NCBI GenBank assembly: GCA_003222235.1
Contig: QHVD01000284.1
Coordinates: 1-15,584, forward strand
Direction of reading: 5' to 3'
Length of the DNA: 15,584 nt
From: Gemmatimonadota bacterium
GTDB lineage: Bacteria; Gemmatimonadota; Gemmatimonadetes; Gemmatimonadales; GWC2-71-9
How positions within the stretch are numbered: position 1 is the stretch's first letter; every line of letters starts with the position of its first letter. This document shows positions 5,475-14,301 of this stretch, piece by piece. The notes under the pieces were generated by a model, which did no database searches, was not told the origin of the DNA, and worked only from the letters and a program-made list of their open reading frames with translations. The position numbers and the translations under genes are program-made.

Positions 5475-7991
5475 ATGCCCCGCACGTCCCGTCCCCTGCA
5501 GATCCACAAGTTCGGGGGCGCCTCGCTCGCGAATGGGGCGGCGATCGCGCACGCCATGTCCATCGTGCAGTCGCAGCGCCCGGCGCCGCTCGTCGTGGTC
5601 GTATCGGCCATGGCGGGCGTCACCGACGCGCTGCTCGAGATCGCCTCCCGCGCCGTGCACGGGAAAACGGAGCACACGCACAGCGCAGTCGAGGCGTTGC
5701 GGGCGAAGCACGCGGAGGCCGCGCGGGCCCTGCTCCCCGCCGGCGCGCGGCTCGATGAGACGCTGGGGTCGATCGACGGGTCGTTCGCGGAGCTCGAACA
5801 GCTCGCGGCCGGGCTCGCGATCCTGCGCGAGCTGACCCCGCGCACGACCGATTATCTCCTCGCCCGGGGCGAGCGGCTCAGCGCGCGCCTCGTCGCCGCG
5901 GCGCTCGAGGCGGCGAGCTGCCCGTGCGCCTACGTGGACGCCGTGGACGTCGTGAAGACCGACGGCATCTTCGGCAACGCGTCCCCCAACGTGACGCTGA
6001 CCCAGCGGAGCGCGCGCAAGGCGCTCGGACCGCTCGTCGCCCGCGGTGTGGTCGCGATCGTGCCGGGATTCCTCGGCGCGGCGCCCGACGGGCAGGTGGC
6101 CACGCTCGGCCGTGGCGGCTCGGACCTCACCGCGACCCTCCTCGCCCGAGTGCTCGGCGCCGGGGAGGTGTCGCTCTGGAAGGACGTCCCGGGGCTGCTC
6201 ACCGCGGACCCCCGGATCGTGCCCGACGCGCGGGTGGTCCCCCAGGTGCACGCGCGTGAGGCCGCGGAGCTCGCCTACTATGGCGCGCGGGTGCTCCATC
6301 CGCGGGCGTTGGTCCCGGTGATGCGCAAGAATATCGCCGTGCGCATCCGGCCGTTCGCCGACCCCGCGTCCCTGGGCACCGAGATCTCGCGCCGCCGCAC
6401 CCTCAGCGCCTACCCCGTGAAGGCGCTCTCGGCCATCCCCAAGCAAGCGCTCCTCACCGTGACGGGGAGCGGGATGCTGGGCGTCCCCGGGATCGCGGCG
6501 CGCACGTTCGCCGCGGTGCACCACGAGGGGATCTCCGTCTCGCTCATCAGCCAGGCCTCGTCGGAGCACTCGATCTGTTTCAGCGTCCCCGAGGAGCACG
6601 CGCAGCGGGCACGGGCGAGCTTGCTCGAGACCTTCCGGCACGAGATCGCCCGTCAAGAGATCGACGGGGTCGAGCTCCGCACGGGCGCGGCCACGCTCGT
6701 GGTCGTGGGGATAGGGATGGCCGGCACGCCGGGGGTCGCCGCGCGCGTCTTCTCCTCCCTGGCGGACGCCGGGATCAACATCATCGCCATCGCGCAGGGA
6801 TCGTCCGAGCTCAACCTCTCGCTCGTGGTGGACGGAAAGGACGCGGGCCCCGCCCAGCGCGTGGTCCACGCCGCCTTCCAGCTGTCGAAGATCGGCGGCG
6901 GGATGGTGGGGCATCCGGAACGGACGGACGTGGTGCTGCTGGGCTTCGGACAGATCGGCCGGACGCTCGCGCCGCTCCTGGCGAAGGCCAAGCAGGACTC
7001 GGTGCGGCTCCGTGTCGTGGGCGTGATCGACCGCAGCGGTTTCGTGTTCGACGCGCGGGGCCTGCCGCCGCAGCGGCTCGCCGCGCTCGGCGCCGCCAAG
7101 GCGAAGGGCGTGCCGCTCGCCAAGCAGCCGGGTGGCGAGCGCGGGACCGCGGCGGACGCGGTCAGGTTCATTGCCCGCCACGCGATCGCAAACCCGATCC
7201 TGGTGGACGTCACCGCGGACGACACGGCCGAGACGCTCGCGGCCGCATTCGCAGCCGGGATGCACGTCGTGCTCGCCAACAAGCGGCCGATCACGGGCGA
7301 GCGGAGCAAGTACGAGGCGCTCAAAGCCGCGGCTCAGGCGCGCGGCCGCCACCTGCTGCATGAGGCGACCGTCGGCGCCGGACTGCCGATCATCGACACG
7401 TACTACAAGCTCGTGGACTCAGGGGACCGGGTGAACAAGATCGAAGGCTGTCCCTCGGGCACGCTGGGGTATCTGTTCGGCGAGTTGGGCCGCGGCCGCC
7501 GCTTCTCCGAGGCGCTGCGGGGCGCCATCAAGAAGGGCTACCCCGAGCCCGACCCCCGCGACGACCTCTCCGGCATGGACGTAGCCCGCAAGGCGCTGAT
7601 CCTCGGCCGGCTGCTCGGCTTCCCGGGGGAGCTCGGGGACATCGCGGTCGAGTCCCTGGTGCCGAAGGGCGCCGAGCGGCTCGCCGTCGACGAGTTCCTC
7701 GCGCGGCTCGACGAGTACGACGCCGCGTGGGCGCGACGCGTGGAGGCGGCGCGGGCGCGCGGCCGGGTGTTGCGCTACCGGGCGATCGTGACGCGGCGGC
7801 GCATCCGCGTCGGCCTGGTGGTGGTCGACGCATCGAGCCCGATGGCGTCGCTCAACGGCACCGACAACCAGTTTATCTTCACGACGATGCGCTACAAGAA
7901 AAACCCGCTCGTCATCACCGGGCCCGGCGCCGGACCGGCCGTGACGGCGGGGGGAATCCTCAACGACGTGCTGAAGCTCGCCGGCGCATGA
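5475..7991 (+). CDS. thrA: Bifunctional aspartokinase / homoserine dehydrogenase
   Basis: Catalyses the first (aspartate to aspartyl phosphate) and third (aspartate semialdehyde to homoserine, NAD(P)H) steps of the threonine pathway. Length is 838 aa, close to E. coli ThrA (820). The aspartokinase domain spans ~8-300: HKFGGASL (11-18), LGRGGSDLTATLLA (211-224), WKDVPGLLTADPRIV (235-249) and YYGARVLHPRAL (268-279). Two ACT-like regulatory segments lie at ~325-390 (TGSGMLGVPGIAAR) and ~407-470 (GIGMAGTPGVAARVFSSLADAGINI), so allosteric control by threonine is expected. The homoserine dehydrogenase domain spans ~484-838: GFGQIG nucleotide loop (490-495), VVLANKRPI (598-606), KIEGCPSGTLGYLF (655-668), DDLSGMDVARK (696-706) and GPGAG (816-820). 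It starts 11 bp after thrB; its TGA overlaps the thrC ATG (ATGA). Confidence 0.96.
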   Translation: MPRTSRPLQIHKFGGASLANGAAIAHAMSIVQSQRPAPLVVVVSAMAGVTDALLEIASRAVHGKTEHTHSAVEALRAKHAEAARALLPAGARLDETLGSIDGSFAELEQLAAGLAILRELTPRTTDYLLARGERLSARLVAAALEAASCPCAYVDAVDVVKTDGIFGNASPNVTLTQRSARKALGPLVARGVVAIVPGFLGAAPDGQVATLGRGGSDLTATLLARVLGAGEVSLWKDVPGLLTADPRIVPDARVVPQVHAREAAELAYYGARVLHPRALVPVMRKNIAVRIRPFADPASLGTEISRRRTLSAYPVKALSAIPKQALLTVTGSGMLGVPGIAARTFAAVHHEGISVSLISQASSEHSICFSVPEEHAQRARASLLETFRHEIARQEIDGVELRTGAATLVVVGIGMAGTPGVAARVFSSLADAGINIIAIAQGSSELNLSLVVDGKDAGPAQRVVHAAFQLSKIGGGMVGHPERTDVVLLGFGQIGRTLAPLLAKAKQDSVRLRVVGVIDRSGFVFDARGLPPQRLAALGAAKAKGVPLAKQPGGERGTAADAVRFIARHAIANPILVDVTADDTAETLAAAFAAGMHVVLANKRPITGERSKYEALKAAAQARGRHLLHEATVGAGLPIIDTYYKLVDSGDRVNKIEGCPSGTLGYLFGELGRGRRFSEALRGAIKKGYPEPDPRDDLSGMDVARKALILGRLLGFPGELGDIAVESLVPKGAERLAVDEFLARLDEYDAAWARRVEAARARGRVLRYRAIVTRRRIRVGLVVVDASSPMASLNGTDNQFIFTTMRYKKNPLVITGPGAGPAVTAGGILNDVLKLAGA

Positions 7992-9280
7992 GCGCGAGCT
8001 GGCAGCACTGCGCCAGCTGCGCGCAGGAGATCCCCGAGACCGACACGCACGCCCGCTGCCCCCGCTGCCAGGGGCTGCTCGAGGTGCGGCATCCCGCGCC
8101 CGCCACGACGGGCGCCGCATTGCGGGCGCTGTTCGACGACCGGCGGGGCGGGGCCAACCACCGCGGGCCCTACAGCTCCGGCGTGTGGCGCTTCCGCGAG
8201 CTGGTGCTCCCCACGGCGGCGGACTGCATCCTCACTTATCCCGAAGGGAACACGCCGCTCCTCGCCCGGCCCGCCGTTTCCGCCTGGGCGGGAGCGCGCG
8301 AGCTGCTGCTCAAGCACGAGGGACATAACCCGACCGGCTCCTTCAAGGACCGCGGGATGACGGTCGGGGTGACCCAGGCACGGCGCATCGGGGCGACGGC
8401 CGTCGCCTGCGCGTCGACCGGCAACACGGGCGCGTCGCTGGCGGCGTACGCGGCGCTCGCCGGGCTCCCCGCCCTCGTGATCGTGCCCAAGGGGAAGGTC
8501 GCGGTCGGTAAGCTCGCCCAGGCCCTCGCCTACGGGGCGCGCACCCTCGTGATGCGCGGCAACTTCGACCGCTGCCTCGAGCTCGTCGACGCGGCGAGCG
8601 AACGGCTGGGCGTCTATCTCTTGAACTCCATCAACCCGTTTCGGCTCGAGGGGCAGAAGACGATCGTGTTCGAGCTGCTGCAGCAGCTCGACTGGGAGCC
8701 GCCCGACTGGATCGTCGTGCCGGCGGGGAACCTCGGCAACACGGCGGCGTTCGGCAAAGCCTTGGGCGAGGCCCGCGCGCTGGAGCTGATCTCACGCCTG
8801 CCGCGGCTCGCGGCGGTGCAGGCCGCGGGCGCCGCGCCGTTCGCGGCCAGCTTTCGCGAGGGGTTCGCGCGCCGTCACCGGGTCGAGCCGCACACGGTGG
8901 CCACCGCGATCAACATCGGCAACCCCGCGTCCTATGACCGCGCCGTCCGGGCGATTCGCGAGACGGACGGCGTGGTCACGGCAGTCTCCGACGACGAGAT
9001 CTTGGAGGCGAAGGCCGTGGTGGACGCGGCGGGCATCGGCTGCGAGCCGGCGAGCGCCGCGAGCGTGGCCGGCGTCCGGCAATTGATCCGGGACGGCACG
9101 ATCGGCACGACCGACCGGATCGTCGCGGTGCTCACCGGCCACATCCTCAAGGACCCGATGACCGTGACCTTCTACCATCAGGAGCGCGAGCCCCCTCCGC
9201 CGCGCGCCAACCGGCCGGTCGAGATCGAGCCCACGCTGTCCGAGATCGAAAGAGAACTCCGAGCATGCCTGACAACCTGA
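7988..9280 (+). CDS. thrC: Threonine synthase
   Basis: A PLP enzyme converting O-phosphohomoserine to L-threonine and phosphate. The Schiff-base lysine is K120 in HNPTGSFKDRGMT; TGNTGASLAAYA and the glycine-rich PAGNLGNTAAFG are further PLP-fold motifs. Residues 8-27 hold a CxxC...CxxC zinc-ribbon-like N-terminus (C8, C11, C24, C27), as in the shorter, class II-like threonine synthases of many bacteria and archaea. Length is 430 aa. The ATG is embedded in the thrA stop (ATGA). The 3' end overlaps ilvD by 16 bp (9265-9280), so the last ~30 residues (rich in Pro and charge) are less conserved tail. It completes the aspartate-to-threonine route together with asd, thrA and thrB. Confidence 0.95.
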   Translation: MSASWQHCASCAQEIPETDTHARCPRCQGLLEVRHPAPATTGAALRALFDDRRGGANHRGPYSSGVWRFRELVLPTAADCILTYPEGNTPLLARPAVSAWAGARELLLKHEGHNPTGSFKDRGMTVGVTQARRIGATAVACASTGNTGASLAAYAALAGLPALVIVPKGKVAVGKLAQALAYGARTLVMRGNFDRCLELVDAASERLGVYLLNSINPFRLEGQKTIVFELLQQLDWEPPDWIVVPAGNLGNTAAFGKALGEARALELISRLPRLAAVQAAGAAPFAASFREGFARRHRVEPHTVATAINIGNPASYDRAVRAIRETDGVVTAVSDDEILEAKAVVDAAGIGCEPASAASVAGVRQLIRDGTIGTTDRIVAVLTGHILKDPMTVTFYHQEREPPPPRANRPVEIEPTLSEIERELRACLTT

Positions 9281-10941
9281 GGAGCCGCACCATCACGGAG
9301 GGCGTGGAGCGCACGCCCAACCGCGCGATGCTGCGGGCGGTCGGCTTCGGCGACCAGGACTTCGCGAAGCCGATCGTCGCCATCGCGAACGCCCACAGCA
9401 CCATCACGCCCTGCAACGCGCGGCTCAACGATCTCGCCCTCCGAGCCGAGGCGGCGATCCGGCAGGCCGGTGGGATGCCGCAGACGTTCGGCACCATCAC
9501 CGTGAGCGACGGGATCTCGATGGGCACGGAGGGGATGAAGTATTCGCTCGTGTCGCGGGAGATCATCGCCGACTCGATCGAAGCGGTGTGCAGCGCCCAG
9601 TGCGTGGACGGCGTGCTCGCCGTGGGCGGGTGCGACAAGAACATGCCCGGCGCGATGATCGCGATCGTCAGGATGAACATCCCCGCCGTGTTCGTGTACG
9701 GCGGCACCATCAAGCCGGGCCATTATCGGGGTGAGGCCCTGACCGTCGTCAGCGCCTTCGAGGCGGTGGGGAAATACAGCGCGCACAAGCTGAGCGACGC
9801 AGACCTCCTGGAGGTGGAGCGCCGGGCGTGTCCCGGCGCCGGAGCGTGCGGCGGGATGTTCACGGCGAACACCATGTCTTCGGCGATCGAGGCGATGGGC
9901 ATGAGTCTCCCCTACTCCTCCACCATGGCCGCCGAGGACGCCGAGAAGGCCGAGAGCGCGGCGCGCTCGGGCGAAGCGCTCGTCGACGCGGTGCGCCGGC
10001 AGCGCCTGCCGCGGCACATCCTCACCCGCAAGGCGTTCGAGAACGCCATGGCAGTGGTCATGGCGCTCGGCGGCTCGACCAACGCGGTGCTGCACCTGCT
10101 CGCGATCGCCCGGGCGGCGGGCGTGGCCCTGGCGCTCGACGACTTCGAGACGATCCGCCGCAGGGTGCCGGTGCTGTGCGATCTGAAGCCGTCCGGCCGG
10201 TTCGTCACGACCGACCTGCACGCGGCGGGGGGCGTGCCGCAGGTGATGAAGCTGCTGCTGGCGCACGGCGTCCTCCACGGGGACGCCCTCACCGTAAGGG
10301 GCGAAACGATCGACGAGGTCCTGCGGGACGTCCGCGACGAGCCGCGTGGCGACCAGGAAGTGATCCGGCCGTGGAGCCGCCCGCTGTACCCACAGGGCCA
10401 CCTCACGATCCTGCGCGGCAACCTTGCCACCGAAGGGGCGGTCGCGAAGATCACGGGCATCAAGCACCTGAAGATCACCGGACCGGCCCGGGTGTTCGAC
10501 TGCGAGGAGGACTGCCTCGGCGCCGTCCTGGCCGGCAGGATCGAGCCGGGCGACGTCGTCGTCATCCGCTACGAAGGTCCGAAAGGCGGGCCGGGGATGC
10601 GCGAGATGCTCTCGCCGACCTCGGCGATCATCGGCGCCGGCCTCGGCGACTCGGTGGGACTCATCACCGACGGCCGTTTCTCGGGCGGGACGTACGGCCT
10701 CGTGGTGGGACACGTGGCGCCGGAGGCGGCGGTGGGCGGAACGCTCGCGCTGGTCGGAGACGGCGACTCGATCACGATCGACGCGGAGCGGCGCCTGCTG
10801 CAGCTCAACGTGCCGGACGCCGAGATCGAGCGGCGTCGCAAGGCCTGGAGGCCGCCGGCACCCAGGTACACGAGCGGCGTGCTGGCGAAGTACGCAAGGC
10901 TGGTGTCGAGTGCGAGCCTGGGAGCGGTGACTGACCTCTAG
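9265..10941 (+). CDS. ilvD: Dihydroxy-acid dehydratase
   Basis: Dehydrates 2,3-dihydroxy-isovalerate and -methylvalerate to the 2-keto acids of valine and isoleucine. Fe-S ligands: C50 (TITPCN), C123 (GGCDKNMPGA, with adjacent K125 the expected carboxylated lysine) and C195 (CPGAGACGGMFTANTM). Three cysteines in this pattern point to the [2Fe-2S] type. The catalytic serine is likely S473 in DGRFSGGTYG. Length is 558 aa, normal. The start overlaps the thrC end by 16 bp, in a different frame, so translation is probably coupled. Placing ilvD last in a threonine operon links threonine supply with isoleucine formation. It converges on leuB, with the second 108-bp repeat between them. Confidence 0.96.
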   Translation: MPDNLRSRTITEGVERTPNRAMLRAVGFGDQDFAKPIVAIANAHSTITPCNARLNDLALRAEAAIRQAGGMPQTFGTITVSDGISMGTEGMKYSLVSREIIADSIEAVCSAQCVDGVLAVGGCDKNMPGAMIAIVRMNIPAVFVYGGTIKPGHYRGEALTVVSAFEAVGKYSAHKLSDADLLEVERRACPGAGACGGMFTANTMSSAIEAMGMSLPYSSTMAAEDAEKAESAARSGEALVDAVRRQRLPRHILTRKAFENAMAVVMALGGSTNAVLHLLAIARAAGVALALDDFETIRRRVPVLCDLKPSGRFVTTDLHAAGGVPQVMKLLLAHGVLHGDALTVRGETIDEVLRDVRDEPRGDQEVIRPWSRPLYPQGHLTILRGNLATEGAVAKITGIKHLKITGPARVFDCEEDCLGAVLAGRIEPGDVVVIRYEGPKGGPGMREMLSPTSAIIGAGLGDSVGLITDGRFSGGTYGLVVGHVAPEAAVGGTLALVGDGDSITIDAERRLLQLNVPDAEIERRRKAWRPPAPRYTSGVLAKYARLVSSASLGAVTDL

Positions 10942-11010
10942 AGGAGAACCGGAAGGCAGAAACAGAACGGCACACGCACGGGGGAAAACGGTGCGCGCAG
11001 GAGGGTAGTC

Positions 11011-11118
11011 CGCGGCTCAAGCCGCGACTCGGCCTCTCCCCGCTGAAGCGGGGCATGGCGCTGAAAGCGATGAGGCCGGTTTACCGGCCCGAGGCCGAGC
11101 CGCGAGTTCACTCGCGCA
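11011..11118 (+). repeat. 108-bp structured repeat, copy 2
   Basis: Inverted relative to copy 1 at 3080-3187. The four 7-2-7 palindromes are preserved: 11011-11026 (CGCGGCT CA AGCCGCG), 11038-11053 (CCCCGCT GA AGCGGGG), 11074-11089 (GGCCGGT TT ACCGGCC) and 11101-11116 (CGCGAGT TC ACTCGCG). The outer stem 11026-11035 / 11092-11101 has one G-T mismatch that would be a G·U pair in RNA. Between the second and third palindromes there is an extra small hairpin (CGCT-GAA-AGCG, 11059-11069) that copy 1 lacks. It starts 69 bp after the ilvD stop, close to the 66 bp after asd, and reads in the ilvD direction. It sits between the convergent ilvD and leuB. Flanks 10942-11010 and 11119-11162 hold nothing I recognise. 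Confidence 0.88.
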
Positions 11119-11162
11119 CCGGCGGGCGCGCGGAGTGACACCGCATGGCGGCGCCGGGTGGG

Positions 11163-12287
11163 TCAACTCCGCGGCGATGCCCCGGGGCTCAGCGTGGCCG
11201 GTTGCCGCGCCGCCGGGCGCTGCACCAGCTCGGCGATGCGCTCTCCCATCTCACGGGTCCCGAGCCCGTCCACGCCTGGAAGCGCGATATCCCGCGTCCG
11301 GCACCCCTCGGCGAGCGCGCCGCGGATGGCGTCGTCCACCGCGTCTGCCGCCTCGGCGAGCCCGAGCCCGTGGCGCAGCAGCAGCGCAGCCGCGCCGATG
11401 GCGCCGATCGGGTTTGCGACGTTCCGTCCCGCGAGCGCTGGGGCCGAGCCGTGGATCGGCTCGAACAGACCCGGCCCCGCACCGAGGGATGCGGACGGCA
11501 ACAGCCCCAGGGAGCCGACCAGGACCGCCGCTTCGTCGCTCAGAATGTCGCCGAACATGTTCTCGGTGAGGAGCACGTCGATCGACGCCGGCTCACTCAC
11601 GAGCCGCATTGCGGCGTAGTCCACGTAGCAGTGCTCGAGCGTCACGTCGGGATACTCGGCGGCGAGCCGCGTCACGGTGTCCCGCCAGAGCTGGGACGTC
11701 TCGAGGACGTTGGCCTTGTCCACCGAGAGCAGGCGCCGCCGGCGCGTGCGCGCCAACTCGAACGCCACCCGCGCCACCCGCTCGATCTCGGCCGCGGTGT
11801 AGCGCAGCGTGTTTACCGCCGCGGCTCCCCCGTCCTCGGTCCCCCGCGGCTCGCCATAGTACAGCCCCCCGGTGAGCTCCCGGACGATGACGAGATCGAC
11901 GCCGGTCAGGCGGTCGGGCTTGAGTGGTGAGCAGAACGCCAGCGCGGGGTGCACCATCACGGGCCGCAGGTTGGCGTACACGCCGAGCAGCGCGCGCAGC
12001 GCGAGGAGACCGGTCTCGGGCCTCTTGTGGCGCGGCTCGTGGTCGAGCCTCGGGTCGCCCACGGCGCCCAGCAGCACTGCGTCGGCATCGAGGACCGCGG
12101 CGCGGGTTGCCGGCGGCAGCGGCTCTCCCGCCGTCGCCACGCCCGCCGCGCCCACGGGATGATGATCCAGCGTGAACTCCAGCTCGAAGCGCCGCCCCAC
12201 CGACTCGAGCACGCGCACCGCTTCCGCCGTCACCTCGGGGCCGATCCCGTCGCCGGGTAGCACGGCGATCGTGTATCGCCCCCTCAC
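11163..12287 (-). CDS. leuB: 3-isopropylmalate dehydrogenase
   Basis: Oxidatively decarboxylates 3-isopropylmalate to 2-ketoisocaproate with NAD+, the third step of leucine synthesis. Motifs: AVLPGDGIGPEV at 8-19, the GLYYGEPRG loop, the metal/substrate segment NMFGDILSDEAAVLVGSLG and the cofactor motif PIHGSAPALAGRNVANPIG. Length is 374 aa, a little over the usual ~360; the last ~15 residues (AARQPATLSPGASPRS) look like a non-conserved tail. The GTG start (12285-12287) is taken because it overlaps the leuD TGA as GTGA and lies just before YTIAVLPGDGIG; the purine-rich AGGGGAAAC upstream is a plausible RBS. It is the last gene of the ilvC-leuC-leuD-leuB run. Confidence 0.95.
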   Translation of the reverse strand: MRGRYTIAVLPGDGIGPEVTAEAVRVLESVGRRFELEFTLDHHPVGAAGVATAGEPLPPATRAAVLDADAVLLGAVGDPRLDHEPRHKRPETGLLALRALLGVYANLRPVMVHPALAFCSPLKPDRLTGVDLVIVRELTGGLYYGEPRGTEDGGAAAVNTLRYTAAEIERVARVAFELARTRRRRLLSVDKANVLETSQLWRDTVTRLAAEYPDVTLEHCYVDYAAMRLVSEPASIDVLLTENMFGDILSDEAAVLVGSLGLLPSASLGAGPGLFEPIHGSAPALAGRNVANPIGAIGAAALLLRHGLGLAEAADAVDDAIRGALAEGCRTRDIALPGVDGLGTREMGERIAELVQRPAARQPATLSPGASPRS

Positions 12288-12904
12288 GTTTCCCCTATCC
12301 CGTTTCCCGTTTCCCGGCTTCTCTCGTAAGCCGCGATGCGGTCCGCCTCGAGCAGCGTGCGGTCGATCTCGTCCCGGCCGCGGAGCATCATTTCGCGGCG
12401 GTACGGATCCATAGCGAAGGTCGCCCGGAACCCGTGCCCGTCCTTCACCAGCGTCGCCTCGAGGTCGACGAGCAGATCGTAGACGCCGCCCGACCGCTGG
12501 CAGCGGGCGAACAGCTCGCGCATCTCGCCTGAACCGAGCCGCACCGGGAGCAGCCCGTTCTGACAGCAATTTGCGTAGAAGATGTCCGCAAACGATTCGG
12601 CCAGGATCGCGCGGAAGCCGTACTCCTGGAGCGCCCACACCGCGTGCTCGCGCGAGGAGCCGCAGCCGAAGTTCGCGCCCGCGACGAGGATCGTCGCGCC
12701 CGCGGCCTCGGGACGGTTCAGCTCGAATGCCAGGTCGGCCGAGCCGTCCGGCCCGTAGCGCCAATCGTGGAACAGGAACGGCCCGAACCCGGTGCGCTCG
12801 ATCCGCTTGAGGAACTGCTTGGGGATGATCTGATCCGTATCGACGTGGGCGCGGGGCAGCGCGGCGACGCGGCCCACGTGTCGCACGAACGGGGTCAGGC
12901 CCAT
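12284..12904 (-). CDS. leuD: 3-isopropylmalate dehydratase, small subunit
   Basis: Partner of LeuC in the isomerisation of 2-isopropylmalate to 3-isopropylmalate; it supplies the swivelling domain. Motifs: VDTDQIIPKQFLKR at ~21-34, GANFGCGSSREHAVWAL in the middle (the GCGSSREH signature) and FADIFYANCCQNGLLPV. Length is 206 aa, normal (~200). The ATG (12904) overlaps the end of leuC by 10 bp. The C-terminal residues (ETGNGIGET) are encoded by the GGGAAAC-type heptamer repeat at 12288-12315 and are probably not functional. The 3' end overlaps the leuB start by 4 bp. Confidence 0.95.
   Translation of the reverse strand: MGLTPFVRHVGRVAALPRAHVDTDQIIPKQFLKRIERTGFGPFLFHDWRYGPDGSADLAFELNRPEAAGATILVAGANFGCGSSREHAVWALQEYGFRAILAESFADIFYANCCQNGLLPVRLGSGEMRELFARCQRSGGVYDLLVDLEATLVKDGHGFRATFAMDPYRREMMLRGRDEIDRTLLEADRIAAYERSRETGNGIGET
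12288..12315. repeat. Four-unit 7-bp tandem repeat at the leuD/leuB junction
   Basis: On the plus strand the units are GTTTCCC (12288-12294), CTATCCC (12295-12301), GTTTCCC (12302-12308) and GTTTCCC (12309-12315). On the coding strand they read GGGAAAC. They encode the last residues of LeuD and supply the purine-rich sequence ahead of the leuB GTG, so copy-number change could alter leuB ribosome binding or the leuD frame. The 7-bp period matches the AATGCGG array near lpxH, though the sequence differs. Confidence 0.7.
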
Positions 12905-14301
12905 GCCCGCACGTCCACGAGGTGACCCGCGACCGCGGCGGCCGCGGCCATCGCCGGGCTCATCAGGTGCGTGCGCCCGCCCCTGCCCTGGCGCCCCTCG
13001 AAGTTGCGGTTCGACGTCGCGGCGCACCGCTCGCCGCTCTGCAGCACGTCGGCGTTCATGCCGAGGCACATCGAGCAGCCGGAGTTGCGCCACTCGAAGC
13101 CCGCGTCCTTGAAGACCCGGTCGAGCCCTTCGGCCTCCGCGCGCGCCTTGACCTGCTGGGAGCCCGGCACCACCATGGCGCGGACGCGCGACGCGACCTT
13201 GCGGCCCTGCACCACCCGCGCCGCGCTTCTCAGATCTTCGATTCGCGCATTGGTACAGGAGCCGAGGAAGACGCGGTCGATCGGCAGGCCCGCGAGCGGA
13301 GTGCCGGGCTTGAGATCCATATACTCGAGCGCGCGCTCGGCCGCGCGCCGCTCGGCTTCCGACGCGAAGGAGGCGGGATCGGGCACTCGCCCGGTGATCG
13401 CCGTGACCATCCCCGGGCTCGTGCCCCACGTCACCTGCGGCGCGAGCGTGGAGGCATCGAGGCAGACGCCCGCGTCGTAGCGCGCTCCCGCGTCCGTGCG
13501 GAGTCCGCGCCAGCGCGCCACGGCCCGCGCGAAGCGCTCCCCCTGCGGCGCCCGCGGCCGGCCCTCGAGATACGCGAACGTCGTCTCGTCGGGGGCGACC
13601 ATGCCGGCGCGAGCCCCCGCCTCGATCGACATGTTGCAGACGGTCATGCGGCCCTCCATCGAGAGCCGCCGGATCGCTTCACCGGTGTACTCAATGACGT
13701 ATCCGGTCGCGCCCGCCGTCCCGATCTTCCCGATGAGCCCGAGGATCATGTCCTTGGGCGTGACCCCGGGCGACGGCGCGCCGTCGAACCGCACTTCCAT
13801 CGTTTTGGGTCGCGAGAGGACCAGGCACTGCGTGGCGAGCACATGCTCGACCTCGCTCGTGCCGATCCCGAACGCCAGTGCGCCGAAGGCTCCGTGCGTG
13901 GAGGTGTGGGAGTCGCCGCACACGATGAGCATCCCCGGCTGGGTGAGCCCCAGCTCGGGGCCGATGACGTGCACGATCCCCTGCTGGGGCGATGCCAGGT
14001 CGAACAGCTCGATCCGGAAATCGCCGGCGTTGGCGGAGAGGGCCTCCACCTGGCGGGCCGCGATCCCGTCCGCGATCGGCAACGAGCGGTCGCCCGTCGG
14101 GACATTGTGGTCCACCGTCGCCACCGTCAGGTCCGGGCGGCGCACACGCCGCCCCGCGAGGCGCAGCCCATCGAAGGCCTGGGGCGACGTCACCTCGTGG
14201 ATCAGATGCAGGTCCACGTACAGGAGCTCCGGCCCCTCCGGCAGCCGGTGAACCACGTGCGCGTCCCACACCTTCTCGAACAGCGTACGCGGGGAACTCA
14301 C
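12895..14301 (-). CDS. leuC: 3-isopropylmalate dehydratase, large subunit
   Basis: An aconitase-family [4Fe-4S] enzyme of leucine synthesis, working with LeuD. Cluster cysteines are C349 (FLGSCTN) and C409/C412 (NSGCSMCLG). Other family blocks: LYVDLHLIHEVTSPQAFDGL at ~27-46, VATVDHNVPTGD (60-71), VCGDSHTSTHGAFGALAFGIGTSEVEHVLATQ starting at 127 (the GDSHTxTHG motif), and RNFEGRQGR (432-440). Length is 468 aa, normal. The GTG start (14299-14301) overlaps the ilvC TGA (GTGA), and homology begins at once. The 3' end overlaps leuD by 10 bp. No strong Shine-Dalgarno is seen, so coupling to ilvC translation is likely. Confidence 0.96.
   Translation of the reverse strand: MSSPRTLFEKVWDAHVVHRLPEGPELLYVDLHLIHEVTSPQAFDGLRLAGRRVRRPDLTVATVDHNVPTGDRSLPIADGIAARQVEALSANAGDFRIELFDLASPQQGIVHVIGPELGLTQPGMLIVCGDSHTSTHGAFGALAFGIGTSEVEHVLATQCLVLSRPKTMEVRFDGAPSPGVTPKDMILGLIGKIGTAGATGYVIEYTGEAIRRLSMEGRMTVCNMSIEAGARAGMVAPDETTFAYLEGRPRAPQGERFARAVARWRGLRTDAGARYDAGVCLDASTLAPQVTWGTSPGMVTAITGRVPDPASFASEAERRAAERALEYMDLKPGTPLAGLPIDRVFLGSCTNARIEDLRSAARVVQGRKVASRVRAMVVPGSQQVKARAEAEGLDRVFKDAGFEWRNSGCSMCLGMNADVLQSGERCAATSNRNFEGRQGRGGRTHLMSPAMAAAAAVAGHLVDVRAWA

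Noticed and set aside
5460..7361. Long minus-strand ORF opposite thrA (about 630 aa)
   Set aside because: It is the antisense of clear aspartokinase and homoserine dehydrogenase motifs and has GC-codon shadow composition (rich in Arg, Gly, His); no family features.
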